Below, in pieces: positions 1 through 10,052 of a stretch of DNA of 64,000 nt. Each line of letters opens with the position of its first letter. The first letter of the stretch is position 1. The stretch lies in NCBI GenBank assembly GCA_037975125.1, contig JAJQOW010000218.1:62001-126000 (forward strand), given 5' to 3'. The position numbers and the translations under genes were made by a program. The notes under the pieces are model-generated. The model saw only the letters and a program-made list of their open reading frames with translations. It searched no databases and was not told where the DNA came from. This DNA is from Latrodectus hesperus (Eukaryota; Arthropoda; Arachnida; Araneae; Theridiidae).

Positions 1-95
1 CGATGTCAGTATAGTTGCCATGTCCATCAGATCGAAAGACCCGCCGATGTCTTAAATCAGTCTGTTCGTATTATGTAAACAGTAAATAAATAAAT

Positions 96-370
96 GCCGC
101 CCAACTTGATTAGTGGTCAGCGTGCTTGACTGTGGATAAGGAGGTCCTGGGTTTGAATCCCGGTTCGGCAATGGATGTACTTTCTCTCTCTATCCTATCT
201 TTGTCCTTTCTGTGTGTGTTGTAAATGGTTGCCTACCCTATAAACGGGTACCTATGGCATGTGCGTACTGAGGAAGTCGCATTCCTCACCAAAACATGGT
301 TCAGTTGGAAAAGTGGAACAACGCACCCCCATGTTGCCAGCGACAACAGTGCACAACAAATAAATAAATA
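96..370 (+). mobile_element. tRNA-derived SINE, family A
   Basis: A tRNA-like head has a B-box-like motif (gggtttgaatccc) near 150 and an A-box-like stretch (tagtggtcagcg) near 111. It is followed by a unique body and a tail of aaat repeats ending near 370. The same body, including the phrase taaacgggtacctatggcat, occurs on the minus strand at 19,834-20,023, which shows it is a dispersed repeat and not a tRNA gene. Bases 1-95 upstream hold nothing recognisable except a short aaat run at 81-95 that may be the tail of another element. Confidence 0.75.
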
Positions 371-701
371 CACGCTTTACTAATATTTTATGGTCTGTTG
401 GAGAAAGGGTTCATGTTCGTGACCGAGAGGGCTTCATATTTAAAATATGTGATGAATGTTTGTACTGGAAGTAACTATCCACATTAAAAGTTCCATTGGG
501 GTTACTATTTCTAGCTGATGTAGCTTGGCAAGGATATCAAATTCTCTCTAGGATTCCAAAAGTAAGTTCCTTAATCAAATGTGTAAGTTGTAAATGTACT
601 TGTCAAGCGCATTTCTGGCGACGGAAATACGCACCCGGATACATCATATTACAAACTTATTTTAACAAAAAATTCAAATATTTAAAATACACAACGCTTA
701 T

Positions 702-714
702 TTATATATATATA

Positions 715-789
<75 letters not shown>
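702..789. repeat. (TA)n microsatellite
   Basis: Nearly uninterrupted TA dinucleotides, about 88 bp, with one phase break near 721. An apparent ORF running through it is only the repeat read as alternating Tyr and Ile codons. Confidence 0.95.
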
Positions 790-793
<4 letters not shown>

Positions 794-895
794 TTAAAAA
801 TACTAAAACAAATTTTAAGTAAAGCATTTTATTCGCAAAATAAAAATATATGTTTTTAAAAAGAAATGTGTATTCTTGTTATTGGTACAGTGTTA

Positions 896-1010
896 CATTG
901 TTTTGTTTGTCGCTCAACGGTCAATTTTTGGCACACGATGGCTAATTAGACCGGGACCTAAAGTTTAAAGTGGATTCCGAACCACTACAAACACCCATGC
1001 CCATGGTGGA
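896..1010 (-). mobile_element. SINE fragment, family F
   Basis: This piece resembles two others at 13,780-13,945 and 14,125-14,230. They share a gtcgctcaacg-like end and a stretch around gggacc/tttaaa. On the minus strand a degenerate B box is visible (ggttcggaatcc). The boundaries are approximate and the family is not one I can name. Confidence 0.4.
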
Positions 1011-1603
1011 CATTGTAATTTTTCCGACTACTGTTGTAGCATATCATAGTCCAAGTGCCTTGAAATTTCGCGTCAAGTGAACGAGCCTCTTCCCAAACTT
1101 TAACTCCACACCGACGGGATTAACTTGTAATATTTAGTAAAACTTGATGCTCAGCGCGGTCACTTATTAAAACTTATTAACTTATTAACGGTCACTGGTC
1201 GGTCTGCATTTGCCATTCCCCCCGTGCACCATTGGTACCAGGGTAATCGTCCTGGCGGATCTCTATCCCTCCGGTGCAGCAGACTGGAACAAACTACTAT
1301 AACTCGTTTTCGAAGTGGCCACCTAAGATCATTGGCATTTAACAACAAAGAAAAGAAATTTCCAATTTGCGCTAAGTGTTTCAAAGCCAAGCCACTCCGG
1401 ATCATATCCTTGAGTGCTTGGGACTCGATAAAGAAGATCTTCTGGAGCGACCATTTTTGGTCATTGATTTCCTGAGAGTGTATAATATCATGGACTTGGT
1501 CTAGCGCTGCTAGACAACAGGGAGGAGACCGGTTCCTGACGTGATCAACTAAAGACGTGTTTGGAGCGAGCTCTGCTATTTTTCCCCCAGCGGAAAAACC
1601 TGA

Positions 1604-3892
1604 ATGAACGAAGCGGCTGCCGTCGCAGACCAGCGCGGCCAGCAATTAACCCTAAAACCGGCGCCTGCCGGTGAAGCAGAAGTATACGTGGCAAGAAATT
1701 CACCGATTTTAGCGGCTGCCAAGCTGAAATTGGATAAACCACAGGAAAATTTAGATGAAATAAGATGGGAAACAACAATTTCTACTGATATCATGCCAAA
1801 AGGTAATAAACAACATAAGTCAACGACGAATTTGGACTTGGCAGAAAATTCGACGACCAGAATAATTGAAATAGACTCGACTATGGATACTTCGCAACCA
1901 AGTCACAGCAAGACGGATAACAAAAGCCATATACCTGATAAGAAAACTCCGACTGCAAAGACAAATCTTCAAAGCTCAAATGGAAATAATACCATGGAAA
2001 ACAAGCAACCACCGACAGCGGTATTTGTATTCCAAAAATACGCTGAGCCAACAGTCATTACACTGTTTGATCTGTATGTGTCCTGTTACCACAACGGATA
2101 CCAAGCCAGTCAAAGAGTCCAAGAATCGAAGGCCATCATAGAAAGACTTAAAATACCTGTATCGAAACATGAAATTATGAAAATTGAAGAAGCAATTACG
2201 ACCATGAACTTATTGAAAAACAGTGAATCTACGTCAAATGATAAATCAATTAATGGAAAACTAAATAAATTATATGCAGATCTGGACGATTTTTTCGAAC
2301 ACGGAGGTAAGTGCAATCCGTTTTCATTCAATTGCAGTGATAGTGTATTCTATTATACCATTAATAATAATATTCCAATTGAAATTAATACTAGTATCAA
2401 TATTGATGACTTGAATATATTACTTACCAAATACATGACCAACTATAATACAAATGTCACACCGTATATAGACACTGAAATATGTACAAATCAAATGTTG
2501 GCTTATTATGCTATTACTATGAGATTTTCATTAATAAATTGTCTAGTAGCAATTCAAAATATATTATGTGAACAAGGGGCTATGGAGGAAGATCCTCCGC
2601 CCCCACAATTTAAGGAAACTAAACGAAATAAAAAAAGATCTAGAGCTCGAGATAATATCATGCCAGCCAAAAAGCTAATAATTGATAATAATAGATTTGC
2701 AGCTCTAACTGACAACAGTGACGACGAGGATCAAATTGTAAACAATATAAAAGGTAAACAAACATCGGAAATGTTAAACACACAGGAAACCATGAAAATA
2801 AATAATGAAAATGAAATGTTAGAAAATCCAAACATCACCAAACCACCGGCGATTATGATACAAACGCCAATTAAATATTCGGAAATATTAAAACAATTAA
2901 ACGAAAAATTACCCTTCACTATTATGGGCAAGCCGGAAGGTAAATTCCTAAAATGTTTCGTTAAAACAATTGAGAATCATCGTGCATTAACATCATTTCT
3001 TAATAATGAAAAAATAAATTATTATATAATTAATCCAAGATCTATGAGACCTCTAAAAGTAGTGATTCGAGGACTACCAATTGATCATGACATGGATGAA
3101 ATAAGGGAAAAATTAGAAGAAAATAAATTCATAATTATTAAAATTAATCAACTTAGACGACCCAAAGGAGAAAGACAACTTATGCCATTGTTCCAAGTAC
3201 ACTTACCGAACAATAAAGACAGTCAAAAAATATTTAATCTCACAGAGCTAGGCTATTTCAAAATTAATATAGAAAGATATAGAAATACTGGGGGTACCCC
3301 ACAATGTCACAGATGCCAATTGTGGCATCATTCAAGCGAAAATTGTTCACTAACACCCCGCTGTGTTAAATGCGCGGGAGCACACCTCACAAAAGATTGT
3401 ATCAATAAAGATAGATTGGAAAACCCTAAATGTGCAAATTGTGGTGGTCCCCACCCGGCAAATTTTAGAGGTTGTCCCTCTTTCCCCAAAAATAATAAAG
3501 CACCACAAAATCCTAAAATAAATCATAATTATTCAAATAGAACAAATATAGTAAGGGAAGGTGTAAGCTATGCCAATATCGCAGGAAATAATAGCTACAC
3601 TGGACATAATAACCAAAATATAAATAATAATCACAATGCTTATAATAGTATGCAAAATACTGGTATATTTAACAATAACGCTTCCACCAATTTCGGAGGA
3701 AATGTAGGAGACATGCTCTCGTTAATTCAAGTATTTCATGAACTATCTAATAATAGAGTATTTCTCCAGCTAATAAGTTTAGTCAAAACTGTTCTGCCAA
3801 CTATAAACAATGTTGATAATGTATATGATATGTTTTTTGAAATAGTGCAGGCCATAGAGCCTATTTTACCTAAAAATAATCCCTCACCATAA
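1604..3892 (+). CDS. LINE 1 ORF1, Gag-like nucleic-acid-binding protein
   Basis: 762 codons starting at a genuine ATG. In this group ORF1 proteins coat the element's RNA and accompany it to the target; that role is family knowledge. The N-terminal 130 residues are polar and low in complexity. A helical region follows at about 140-330, then an acidic and basic linker. A PRE_C2HC-like domain at about 465-560 contains VVIRGLPIDHDMDEI. Three zinc knuckles follow at about 568-626: CHRCQLWHHSSENC, CVKCAGAHLTKDC and CANCGGPHPANFRGC. The C-terminal tail is Asn-rich and ends in a hydrophobic helix-like segment. The TAA stop overlaps the ORF2 frame by the four bases ATAA (3,889-3,892). The ORF1 of LINE 4 is homologous but carries a giant tandem array in its N-terminal part, absent here. 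Confidence 0.9.
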   Translation: MNEAAAVADQRGQQLTLKPAPAGEAEVYVARNSPILAAAKLKLDKPQENLDEIRWETTISTDIMPKGNKQHKSTTNLDLAENSTTRIIEIDSTMDTSQPSHSKTDNKSHIPDKKTPTAKTNLQSSNGNNTMENKQPPTAVFVFQKYAEPTVITLFDLYVSCYHNGYQASQRVQESKAIIERLKIPVSKHEIMKIEEAITTMNLLKNSESTSNDKSINGKLNKLYADLDDFFEHGGKCNPFSFNCSDSVFYYTINNNIPIEINTSINIDDLNILLTKYMTNYNTNVTPYIDTEICTNQMLAYYAITMRFSLINCLVAIQNILCEQGAMEEDPPPPQFKETKRNKKRSRARDNIMPAKKLIIDNNRFAALTDNSDDEDQIVNNIKGKQTSEMLNTQETMKINNENEMLENPNITKPPAIMIQTPIKYSEILKQLNEKLPFTIMGKPEGKFLKCFVKTIENHRALTSFLNNEKINYYIINPRSMRPLKVVIRGLPIDHDMDEIREKLEENKFIIIKINQLRRPKGERQLMPLFQVHLPNNKDSQKIFNLTELGYFKINIERYRNTGGTPQCHRCQLWHHSSENCSLTPRCVKCAGAHLTKDCINKDRLENPKCANCGGPHPANFRGCPSFPKNNKAPQNPKINHNYSNRTNIVREGVSYANIAGNNSYTGHNNQNINNNHNAYNSMQNTGIFNNNASTNFGGNVGDMLSLIQVFHELSNNRVFLQLISLVKTVLPTINNVDNVYDMFFEIVQAIEPILPKNNPSP

Positions 3893-6615
3893 GCAATAAT
3901 AATGTATCACTCAAATTATGTACGTGGAATGCAAATGGCATTCTTGCTAAAATTGAAGAAATTAGGGAATTCATAGATACGCATTCCCCCGATATTATAT
4001 TTGTACAAGAAACGCATCTTCGCAACGTTCAGAAATTTACCATTAGAAACTACAGTACCTATAGAAACGACAGGATTAACAAAGAACAAAATTACAGATT
4101 TTGCCAACCTGGAGGCACAGCAATATTAATAAAAAATAACATACCGCATGTTCAAATAGAAACACCCCCCTTATCATGCATAGAAGCAACTATTCTTGAA
4201 ATAAAAATTGGAAATAACCCACCCACAATTGTAAGTTCAATTTACATACCACCACAAAAAAATATTCCTAATAAACCTGAGAGAAATATCTTCCCTACTA
4301 ATGACTTCAACAAATTAATTTCACTGGGAAATTCACATATAATGGGAGGTGACTACAACTCCTATCATACATTGTGGAACTGTCATAGAACAAACTCTTT
4401 TGGTAATATACTCAAACAAATAATATGCTCTAAAAACCTACACATACATGCACCACAAACACCTACACGTATTGGTGGACATATTAGAGCAGTTGGTTCA
4501 GTACTGGACTTTTTTATAAGTAAGAATTTCACATACAGATCCACAACAATAACACTAGAGGAAATGACCAGTGACCACAACCCAGTACTATGTACCTTTG
4601 ATACTACACACACAGACCACACACTACACCACACCTTAATCCCAAATTGGAACAAATTTATGAATCTACTAAATAAAAACTTCAACTATATACAAAATTT
4701 AAACTCAATATCTGATATTGAAAACGTAGTACAAAATTTATCTGAAACTATTTACAAATCATATGAAGACACAGCAAAGAAAATTAAAAATAATACAAAT
4801 ACATCCTTTCTATCCAATGAAATTAAGAAAAAAATTAAAAATAGAAATAAACTTCGCAAGAACTGGCAAAGGAGTAGAAAAATAGAGGATAAAAAAAATT
4901 ATAATAGATATAATAATAATCTCAAAAAAGAAATCAAAGAATTTAAAGAAAAACAATGGACAGATCATATAACCACTTTAATGGCTTCAGATGGGTCATT
5001 ATGGAAAGCGATTAACTTTCATAAAAAAAAAAATAATACGATACCCCCCTTAAACGGAGAAACTAGTATTATTTACACGAACAAAGAGAAGGCCAATAAA
5101 CTAGCAAGCAATTTTGCAAAACAATTTACTCCTAATAATATTACTGATGCCAATGACTTAGTAATTGACAATGAAGTTCACCAAATACTTAATACCAATG
5201 AAAGCACAAATAACATAATTACTATTAAACCAAGTGAAATAATCTCGTATATAAACAACATGCATCCCAAAAAAACACCTGGATTGGATAAAGTGACAAA
5301 TGCGATGTTAAAACATCTCCCAATTAAAGTGATATATTTCCTAACTAAAATATTCAATAAATTAATTAAAATTAATTATTTTCCTAACTACTGGAAAAAA
5401 GCTATTATAACGCCAATTTTTAAAGGAGGAGGGAAAAATCCCAGAGACTCACTTGCGTACAGACCAATCAGTTTATTATCAACTATTTCAAAATTATTTG
5501 AATATTGTATTAAATATAGATTACAGAAGTTTATCAACGAAAATAACATTTTAAACAACGAACAATTTGGGTTCAGAAACAAGCATTCGACAACACATCA
5601 ACTATTACGAGCGGTTGAATTTCTTACTGAAAATATCAATAATAACAATGCAATAGCTACGCTATTTCTGGACGTTGCGAAGGCGTTCGATAAAGTTTGG
5701 TTTAATGGCCTCATATATAAATTGTATAAATTAAATATTCCAAATAACTTTATTAAATTAATCAATAACTACCTAAAAGGCAGAATATTTGCAGTAAAAG
5801 TTAACAATGAACTATCAAACGATTTTAATATCCTTAGCGGAGTACCACAGGGATCAATCTTAGGGCCTCTACTCTTTTCCCTTTATATTACAGATATACC
5901 AAAACTTAATGAAATTCAGTTATTTATATTTGCTGATGACACGGCTATTATGTCATCAGGTAATTCAAATGAAACAGCCGCAGCACCTATTAGAATATAT
6001 ATCCCAATAATTGAAAAATGGTTACAAAAATGGAAAATCACTATAAACCCTGATAAATGCATCACAGTATTATTCGGAAATAAAAGGAAACATACCACAG
6101 AATTGGAAATTAACAATACTAAGATCCCATGGACAAATAAAGTAAAATATCTGGGGGTTACCCTAGATCGCAGAATGACATGGCTCCCACATATAACAGA
6201 GACTATTAAAAAATGTAAACAAATGGAAGCTGTACTTTATCCTCTAATATCTAGAACCTCAAAATTAACATCAGAAAACAAATTATTAATTTATATGAGC
6301 CTTATTAGGCCTATCTTAACTTATGCTGCGCCCATATGGGGGTATGCAGCCGCAAGACATTATAACAAAATACAATCTTATGAGAACAGGATAATTAGAA
6401 TGGTAGTAAACGCTCCCATATATTTCCGAAACGAAAATATTTTCAGGGAATACAATCTAGAAAGTATATCTAAATTCATACTCAGAATCTCTACAAACTT
6501 TTATAACAATTTGACAAACATACCAAATCCCTTAATAAATACACAGCCTGACTACAACATAAATGACCCCAAAAATAGAAGAAGACCAAAATCTATATTT
6601 AGAAACACAAATTAA
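3889..6615 (+). CDS. LINE 1 ORF2, endonuclease and reverse transcriptase (start codon apparently lost)
   Basis: The frame is open from 3,880 to the TAA at 6,615, about 908 codons. The endonuclease domain is clear. It begins LCTWNANGI, has QETHL (catalytic Glu), GGDYNSYHTLWNC (catalytic Asp region, about 4,345) and SDHNPV (catalytic His, about 4,573). The RT domain follows with GFRNKHSTTHQ, LDVAKAFDKVW, GVPQGSILGPLLF and the catalytic FADDTAIM near 5,931. A thumb region and a C-terminal NRRRP motif end the protein. The first in-frame ATG is at 4,342, inside the endonuclease, so a protein started there would lose most catalytic residues. At 3,889 the codon is ATA, aligned with an ATG in LINE 4. 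I therefore give the homologous start, not the first ATG. Enzymatic roles (target nicking and target-primed reverse transcription) are family knowledge. Confidence 0.88.
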   Translation: MSNNNVSLKLCTWNANGILAKIEEIREFIDTHSPDIIFVQETHLRNVQKFTIRNYSTYRNDRINKEQNYRFCQPGGTAILIKNNIPHVQIETPPLSCIEATILEIKIGNNPPTIVSSIYIPPQKNIPNKPERNIFPTNDFNKLISLGNSHIMGGDYNSYHTLWNCHRTNSFGNILKQIICSKNLHIHAPQTPTRIGGHIRAVGSVLDFFISKNFTYRSTTITLEEMTSDHNPVLCTFDTTHTDHTLHHTLIPNWNKFMNLLNKNFNYIQNLNSISDIENVVQNLSETIYKSYEDTAKKIKNNTNTSFLSNEIKKKIKNRNKLRKNWQRSRKIEDKKNYNRYNNNLKKEIKEFKEKQWTDHITTLMASDGSLWKAINFHKKKNNTIPPLNGETSIIYTNKEKANKLASNFAKQFTPNNITDANDLVIDNEVHQILNTNESTNNIITIKPSEIISYINNMHPKKTPGLDKVTNAMLKHLPIKVIYFLTKIFNKLIKINYFPNYWKKAIITPIFKGGGKNPRDSLAYRPISLLSTISKLFEYCIKYRLQKFINENNILNNEQFGFRNKHSTTHQLLRAVEFLTENINNNNAIATLFLDVAKAFDKVWFNGLIYKLYKLNIPNNFIKLINNYLKGRIFAVKVNNELSNDFNILSGVPQGSILGPLLFSLYITDIPKLNEIQLFIFADDTAIMSSGNSNETAAAPIRIYIPIIEKWLQKWKITINPDKCITVLFGNKRKHTTELEINNTKIPWTNKVKYLGVTLDRRMTWLPHITETIKKCKQMEAVLYPLISRTSKLTSENKLLIYMSLIRPILTYAAPIWGYAAARHYNKIQSYENRIIRMVVNAPIYFRNENIFREYNLESISKFILRISTNFYNNLTNIPNPLINTQPDYNINDPKNRRRPKSIFRNTN

Positions 6616-7105
6616 TTAGAAATAGAATATCCAAATTACAGATTAATAAAATGTGAAAATAAATTACAACAATATTATGACCTATATAACTCCTATCAAT
6701 TATACACTATCACTGCAATTTTGGGTTGCACTTATTTTATGAATAAAGACTTATTTAGTCTTTTCTTGTTTAAACATTGTAAATATATTATGTATATATA
6801 AAAAAAAAAAAAAATGTATATGTATATTGTATATATAAATGTATACCTAATTATTGTCAGAATTGTATAAACAAGATTAGTTGTATATAAAATGTTCATA
6901 TAAAATAATATATAACAGGCATTGCAATGCCTAAGAACTTATTACCAGGCGATGACCTGATGACCATGTAAAATATAAACAAGCAACAGGCCTGTTACAT
7001 GTACAAACCTAAAGCCTATAATACATAATATAAGAAAAACTATGTTCAATTAAATCATGTTGACCCCATATGTATAACGACCCTGTCGGTTTCAATAAAG
7101 CTAAC
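6616..7105 (+). other. LINE 1 3' untranslated region
   Basis: AT-rich sequence after the ORF2 stop with no ORF. It contains a 14-A run near 6,800, short tatat stretches and an aataaag motif near 7,096 that could be the polyadenylation signal. Where the LINE stops and the next SINE begins is not certain. Confidence 0.5.
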
Positions 7106-7345
7106 TGCCTTTTGGGTGCTGGCGGCCATGCCAGAGGATACCGGTTCGATCCCCCTGCCCAGTTTTAGAAATTCATCTTCAAAAATTTAAAAATTCAAAA
7201 TATAAAAAATATGACTAACATACGTTAGGAAAATAAATTAAATATGATTAAATTGGAGATATGTGCCCCCCGCACTGGAGCTCCGGTCACCAAAGGCCAC
7301 CCCCTCGTCCATTGACAACAGGGATCAGCAACAACAACAACACTT
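7106..7345 (+). mobile_element. tRNA-derived SINE-like element, family E
   Basis: A B-box-like motif (ggttcgatccccc) sits near 7,142. The body ends in a caa-repeat tail (cagcaacaacaacaac, about 7,326-7,341). It lies directly behind the LINE 1 trailer. No second copy was seen in this window, so family status rests on structure only. Confidence 0.5.
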
Positions 7346-7479
7346 ATTAAAAACAAGGATTAATTAGACTGCGACATTTAAGGGGAGTGTGAAACGTTGA
7401 ATGTATTCAAGCTTAAAAACAGAGCGTTAACTATTCGGTTGCCTGCTCGTTAAATATTTAGTTTGCATTGATGTAAACG

Positions 7480-7521
7480 ATGTCTGAGTGGTTATCGTTC
7501 CTAACTCCTAGGATGTTGTTC
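7480..7521 (+). mobile_element. SINE family B head fragment
   Basis: About 40 bp match the A-box end of the family B SINE at 54,632 (ctgagtggtta and gttcctaactcct are shared). The rest of the SINE does not follow here; a second, independent body starts at about 7,645. Confidence 0.5.
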
Positions 7522-7644
7522 CGTTTAGTGTCTCGAGATGGAGCCCCGATCGTGGGCTCCAAAAGATTTTGGCTATGACTCCGTCACTTGACGATGTAAA
7601 TAATGCGATAAATTTATCTGGTTAAGTTTATCTTATTGAATATT

Positions 7645-7916
7645 TTTACTCACTCCTGAGCTATGGGTCCCGGGTTCGAATCCCAGATCGGGCATGGATG
7701 TTACTTTCTCTGTCCCTTCTTTAGTGATGTATGAATGTAGCCCACCCTATAAACTAGTTTCTGGAAGTGTGGCGCGGGTAATACTTCACGCCATTGTGGC
7801 TTGGTTCACAGGTACCCGCTGGGTAACGATAAATGAATAGCAATTTCTGGCCTTGTTGTGGCATAGGGTTCAGTCACCCTTCTGTGCCCGCCATGGGATA
7901 AAATAAATAAAATAAT
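7645..7916 (+). mobile_element. tRNA-derived SINE, family B (5'-truncated)
   Basis: A B box (gggttcgaatccc) lies near 7,672. The body shares the phrases cccaccctataaac, cgggtaatactt and gtgcccg with the copy at 54,632-54,915. The tail is aaataaataaaataa. The A-box part of the head is degenerate or missing. Confidence 0.75.
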
Positions 7917-8504
7917 TTAAAGGCGGAATATAGCTTATTCAAGTTCGGCATTTTGTTTAACTCGACATTTGCATTCCATTCTGCATTGCCGTTCTTGATT
8001 TAAATAGCGGGCAAATGGGCAAGTTTCACGTAGAATAAAGTATTTGTACATTGCAGAAAAAAACTTAGACATTTCCAGTTATTTAAAAATAGACTTAGTC
8101 CAAAATCTTTTTTAAAAGCTGGTTTTGTTAAAATATACCTAATTAATAAGTAATCAGAAGTAATTTACTATATACTTAAAAGTAATTACTTAGATTGAAA
8201 ATAAATTTGTAATTAACTAGGCAAAGTAGTTCGTATATTATTGGAAACGAATATTTTGGACTTTGGATGAGCAAGGGAACTCGACAATTTTGTCCCAATT
8301 GCTATGATAGTGCTGGTTTTTTCGATTAAGATTTACCTTACAAAATGTAAACTAAATATAAGAAGTGAGGAAATTATATTTTTTCTGAATAAATTTTCTT
8401 TTTGCTCTTATAGTTGAATAGTTGAAAGAACAAATTTGATTCCAATTATAATAATACTTTTAGAGTGAATTTCTGGCTGTGTAATGTTTCGTGCAGTAAT
8501 ACTG

Positions 8505-8668
8505 TTTCAGTCCAGCAGTGAATATGATTTCTAAATTTTAATTAATTTTAAAAGTAAACGGCAGATTATGGGGTCAGCAGTGACAACATAGCATGAGAAC
8601 TTTAACTAATAGTAAAATCATTGGGGTGACTTCATTATAGATAGGTACTGTTTATGGAATGAGGTTTG
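8505..8668 (+). repeat. Diverged direct repeat, copy 1
   Basis: Matches 8,823-8,972 about 319 bp downstream. Shared phrases include ttcagtccagcagtgaatat, aaaagtaaacggcag, gtgacaacata and tgtttatgga. The 50 bp just upstream (8,455-8,507) also match the minus strand of 18,574-18,624. This is an unnamed dispersed repeat with no coding content. Confidence 0.75.
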
Positions 8669-8822
8669 GTTTTGCGAAAGATTTTATTTTTTTTAAAATA
8701 TATTAAATTTTTAATGTAATTATAATATTTTTGTAATACACTTCAATATAAATTTTATAACTTCAATATAAATATTTTCTTCATTAAAGGTAACACAAAT
8801 TTCGATAAAAGTGTTAGAAGTA

Positions 8823-8972
8823 TTTTCAGTCCAGCAGTGAATATAATTTACATTAATCTTAAAAGTAAACGGCAGAATATGGGCTCATGAGTGACAACAT
8901 ATAATAAGAACTTTAACTATAATAGTAAAAGCAATGGGGTGCTTATCTATAAAAAGGTATTGTTTATGGAGT
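8823..8972 (+). repeat. Diverged direct repeat, copy 2
   Basis: Second copy of the sequence at 8,505-8,668, with scattered substitutions and small indels. It ends about 115 bp before the truncated LINE 2. No ORF. Confidence 0.75.
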
Positions 8973-9086
8973 GTGGGGGAAGGATTATTTTTAAAATTGT
9001 ATTTTAAAATTGCTTCTTTCCTCCATCCCTTGTAAGAAAAGTAAACAGTCGTAAAGTGATCCATCTAAATACTCATGGATATTGTT

Positions 9087-9513
9087 GACACTGCCATATT
9101 AACCACAAATAGCAATCGCAAAACACTACACCAATACCTTTCAGAACACCTGAAGGTAGTAGAAGAATGGCTTGTTAAATGGAAAATAAAAGTAAACCCG
9201 ACCAAGTCCCAGGCAATTCTTTTCGCAAGAAAGATGTTACCGTGTGAAAAGGTCAAATTAGCGGGAAGAGAAATTCCGTGGGATTGTAGGGTTGATTACC
9301 TTGGACTCACTATTGACAGGAGACTAACGTGGAAAGCCCATATTACTAAAATCAAAAATAAATTCATAGCAGCCAAAACTACCCTTTATCCCTTTCTAGC
9401 CCCCAAGTCAAAACTCTCGCTAGCAAATAAACTCCTAATATATAAAGCCTACCTCAGGTCAATAATTACCTATGCTGCTCCAATCTGGGAAGGTGCAGCT
9501 GATTCAAATATCA
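9087..9513 (+). pseudogene. LINE 2 ORF2 fragment, RT thumb region (5' of SINE)
   Basis: In-frame sequence begins DTAILTTNSN, immediately after where the catalytic FAD would be. It contains WLVKWKIKVNPTKSQ, the VDYLGLTIDRRLTWKAHI signature and ITYAAPIWEGAA, all typical of the post-catalytic part of Jockey-group RTs. The frame continues a few codons into the SINE and ends at 9,557, but those residues are not LINE-derived. Catalytic residues are missing, so the fragment cannot be an active enzyme. Confidence 0.8.
9503..9513. repeat. Target-site duplication, left copy
   Basis: ttcaaatatca, repeated exactly at 9,730-9,740 on the other side of the SINE. Confidence 0.9.
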
Positions 9514-9729
9514 TTTATTACATTACATATACTCAGACTTGTATGCTTGATTCTTAAGATCCGCTTGTAAGTCTTCGTCGATATTAGGACAAATAGCACA
9601 ATGACAGGTGTACAATCACAGAAGAATAACGAAGAAATCATCTAGGGCTACGGTGGGAATCGAACCCACACTCCTAAGCTCTCAAGCGATTAGCAGCGAT
9701 GTCTTTGACCACTCAACCACGGAGCGCCC
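9514..9729 (-). mobile_element. tRNA-derived SINE inserted in LINE 2
   Basis: 216 bp flanked by an 11-bp target-site duplication. Read on the minus strand it starts at 9,729 with a tRNA-like head (gggcgctccgtggttgag), has a B box (gggttcgattccc, on the plus strand gggaatcgaaccc near 9,656), then a short body and an aataaa end. The head resembles a tRNA with a long variable arm, but I did not assign an isotype. Its position inside the LINE reading frame shows it is younger than LINE 2. Confidence 0.9.
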
Positions 9730-9740
9730 TTCAAATATCA
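9730..9740. repeat. Target-site duplication, right copy
   Basis: Exact repeat of 9,503-9,513. Confidence 0.9.
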
Positions 9741-10052
9741 AAGTCTTAAAAGTATAGCAAAGCAAAATACTTAAGACTAATTACTAACTCAGAGTTTTAC
9801 TTTAGAAACCACCAAATAAGAGAGAACTTGGGAATCCTGACCATAGCCCGCTACCTCAAATTTCTTGCATTTAATTTCTACCATAAAATATACACAATCA
9901 ACAATAGTGAGATTCAGGGTATTGAACTTTACAGTCCTTATGACCTAACGCATTTCCACAGGCCCAGAGCAGTGTTGGGAATAAAACCGCTCACCAATAT
10001 CTCCATTTATTTAAATAATTCCAAACGGAAAAGAAAGAATAATAATAATTAA
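9741..10052 (+). pseudogene. LINE 2 ORF2 C-terminal fragment (3' of SINE)
   Basis: The LINE frame resumes after the SINE, with one stop early on (around 9,755), and continues through FRNHQIREN, a conserved element in the C-terminal part of these proteins, to a FHRPRAV motif that corresponds to the RRRP motif ending LINE 1 ORF2. It ends in a Lys/Asn-rich tail at 10,052. No known domain beyond the LINE tail is present. Confidence 0.7.

Larger units (their letters stand above)
1160..7105 (+). mobile_element. LINE 1: near full-length Jockey-type non-LTR retrotransposon
   Basis: The two-ORF layout is typical of the Jockey group. ORF1 has three CCHC zinc knuckles, and the overlapping ORF2 has an apurinic-type endonuclease followed by reverse transcriptase. 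A moderately GC-rich leader (about 1,160-1,603) precedes ORF1, and an AT-rich trailer with aataaa near 7,096 follows ORF2. The exact ends and target-site duplications were not identified, so the outer limits are estimates. ORF2 is open from end to end, which makes this the least damaged LINE in the window. It is a relative of the interrupted LINE 4 at 28,749-51,240 (-). Confidence 0.85.

Noticed and set aside
96..170. True tRNA gene at the head of the first SINE (and similar heads elsewhere)
   Set aside because: Stems do not pair properly and each head continues into a shared SINE body and tail.
1160..1645. 161-codon antisense frame across the LINE 1 leader
   Set aside because: No family signature. 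It overlaps the leader and start of ORF1 and is best explained as a chance frame in a less AT-rich stretch.
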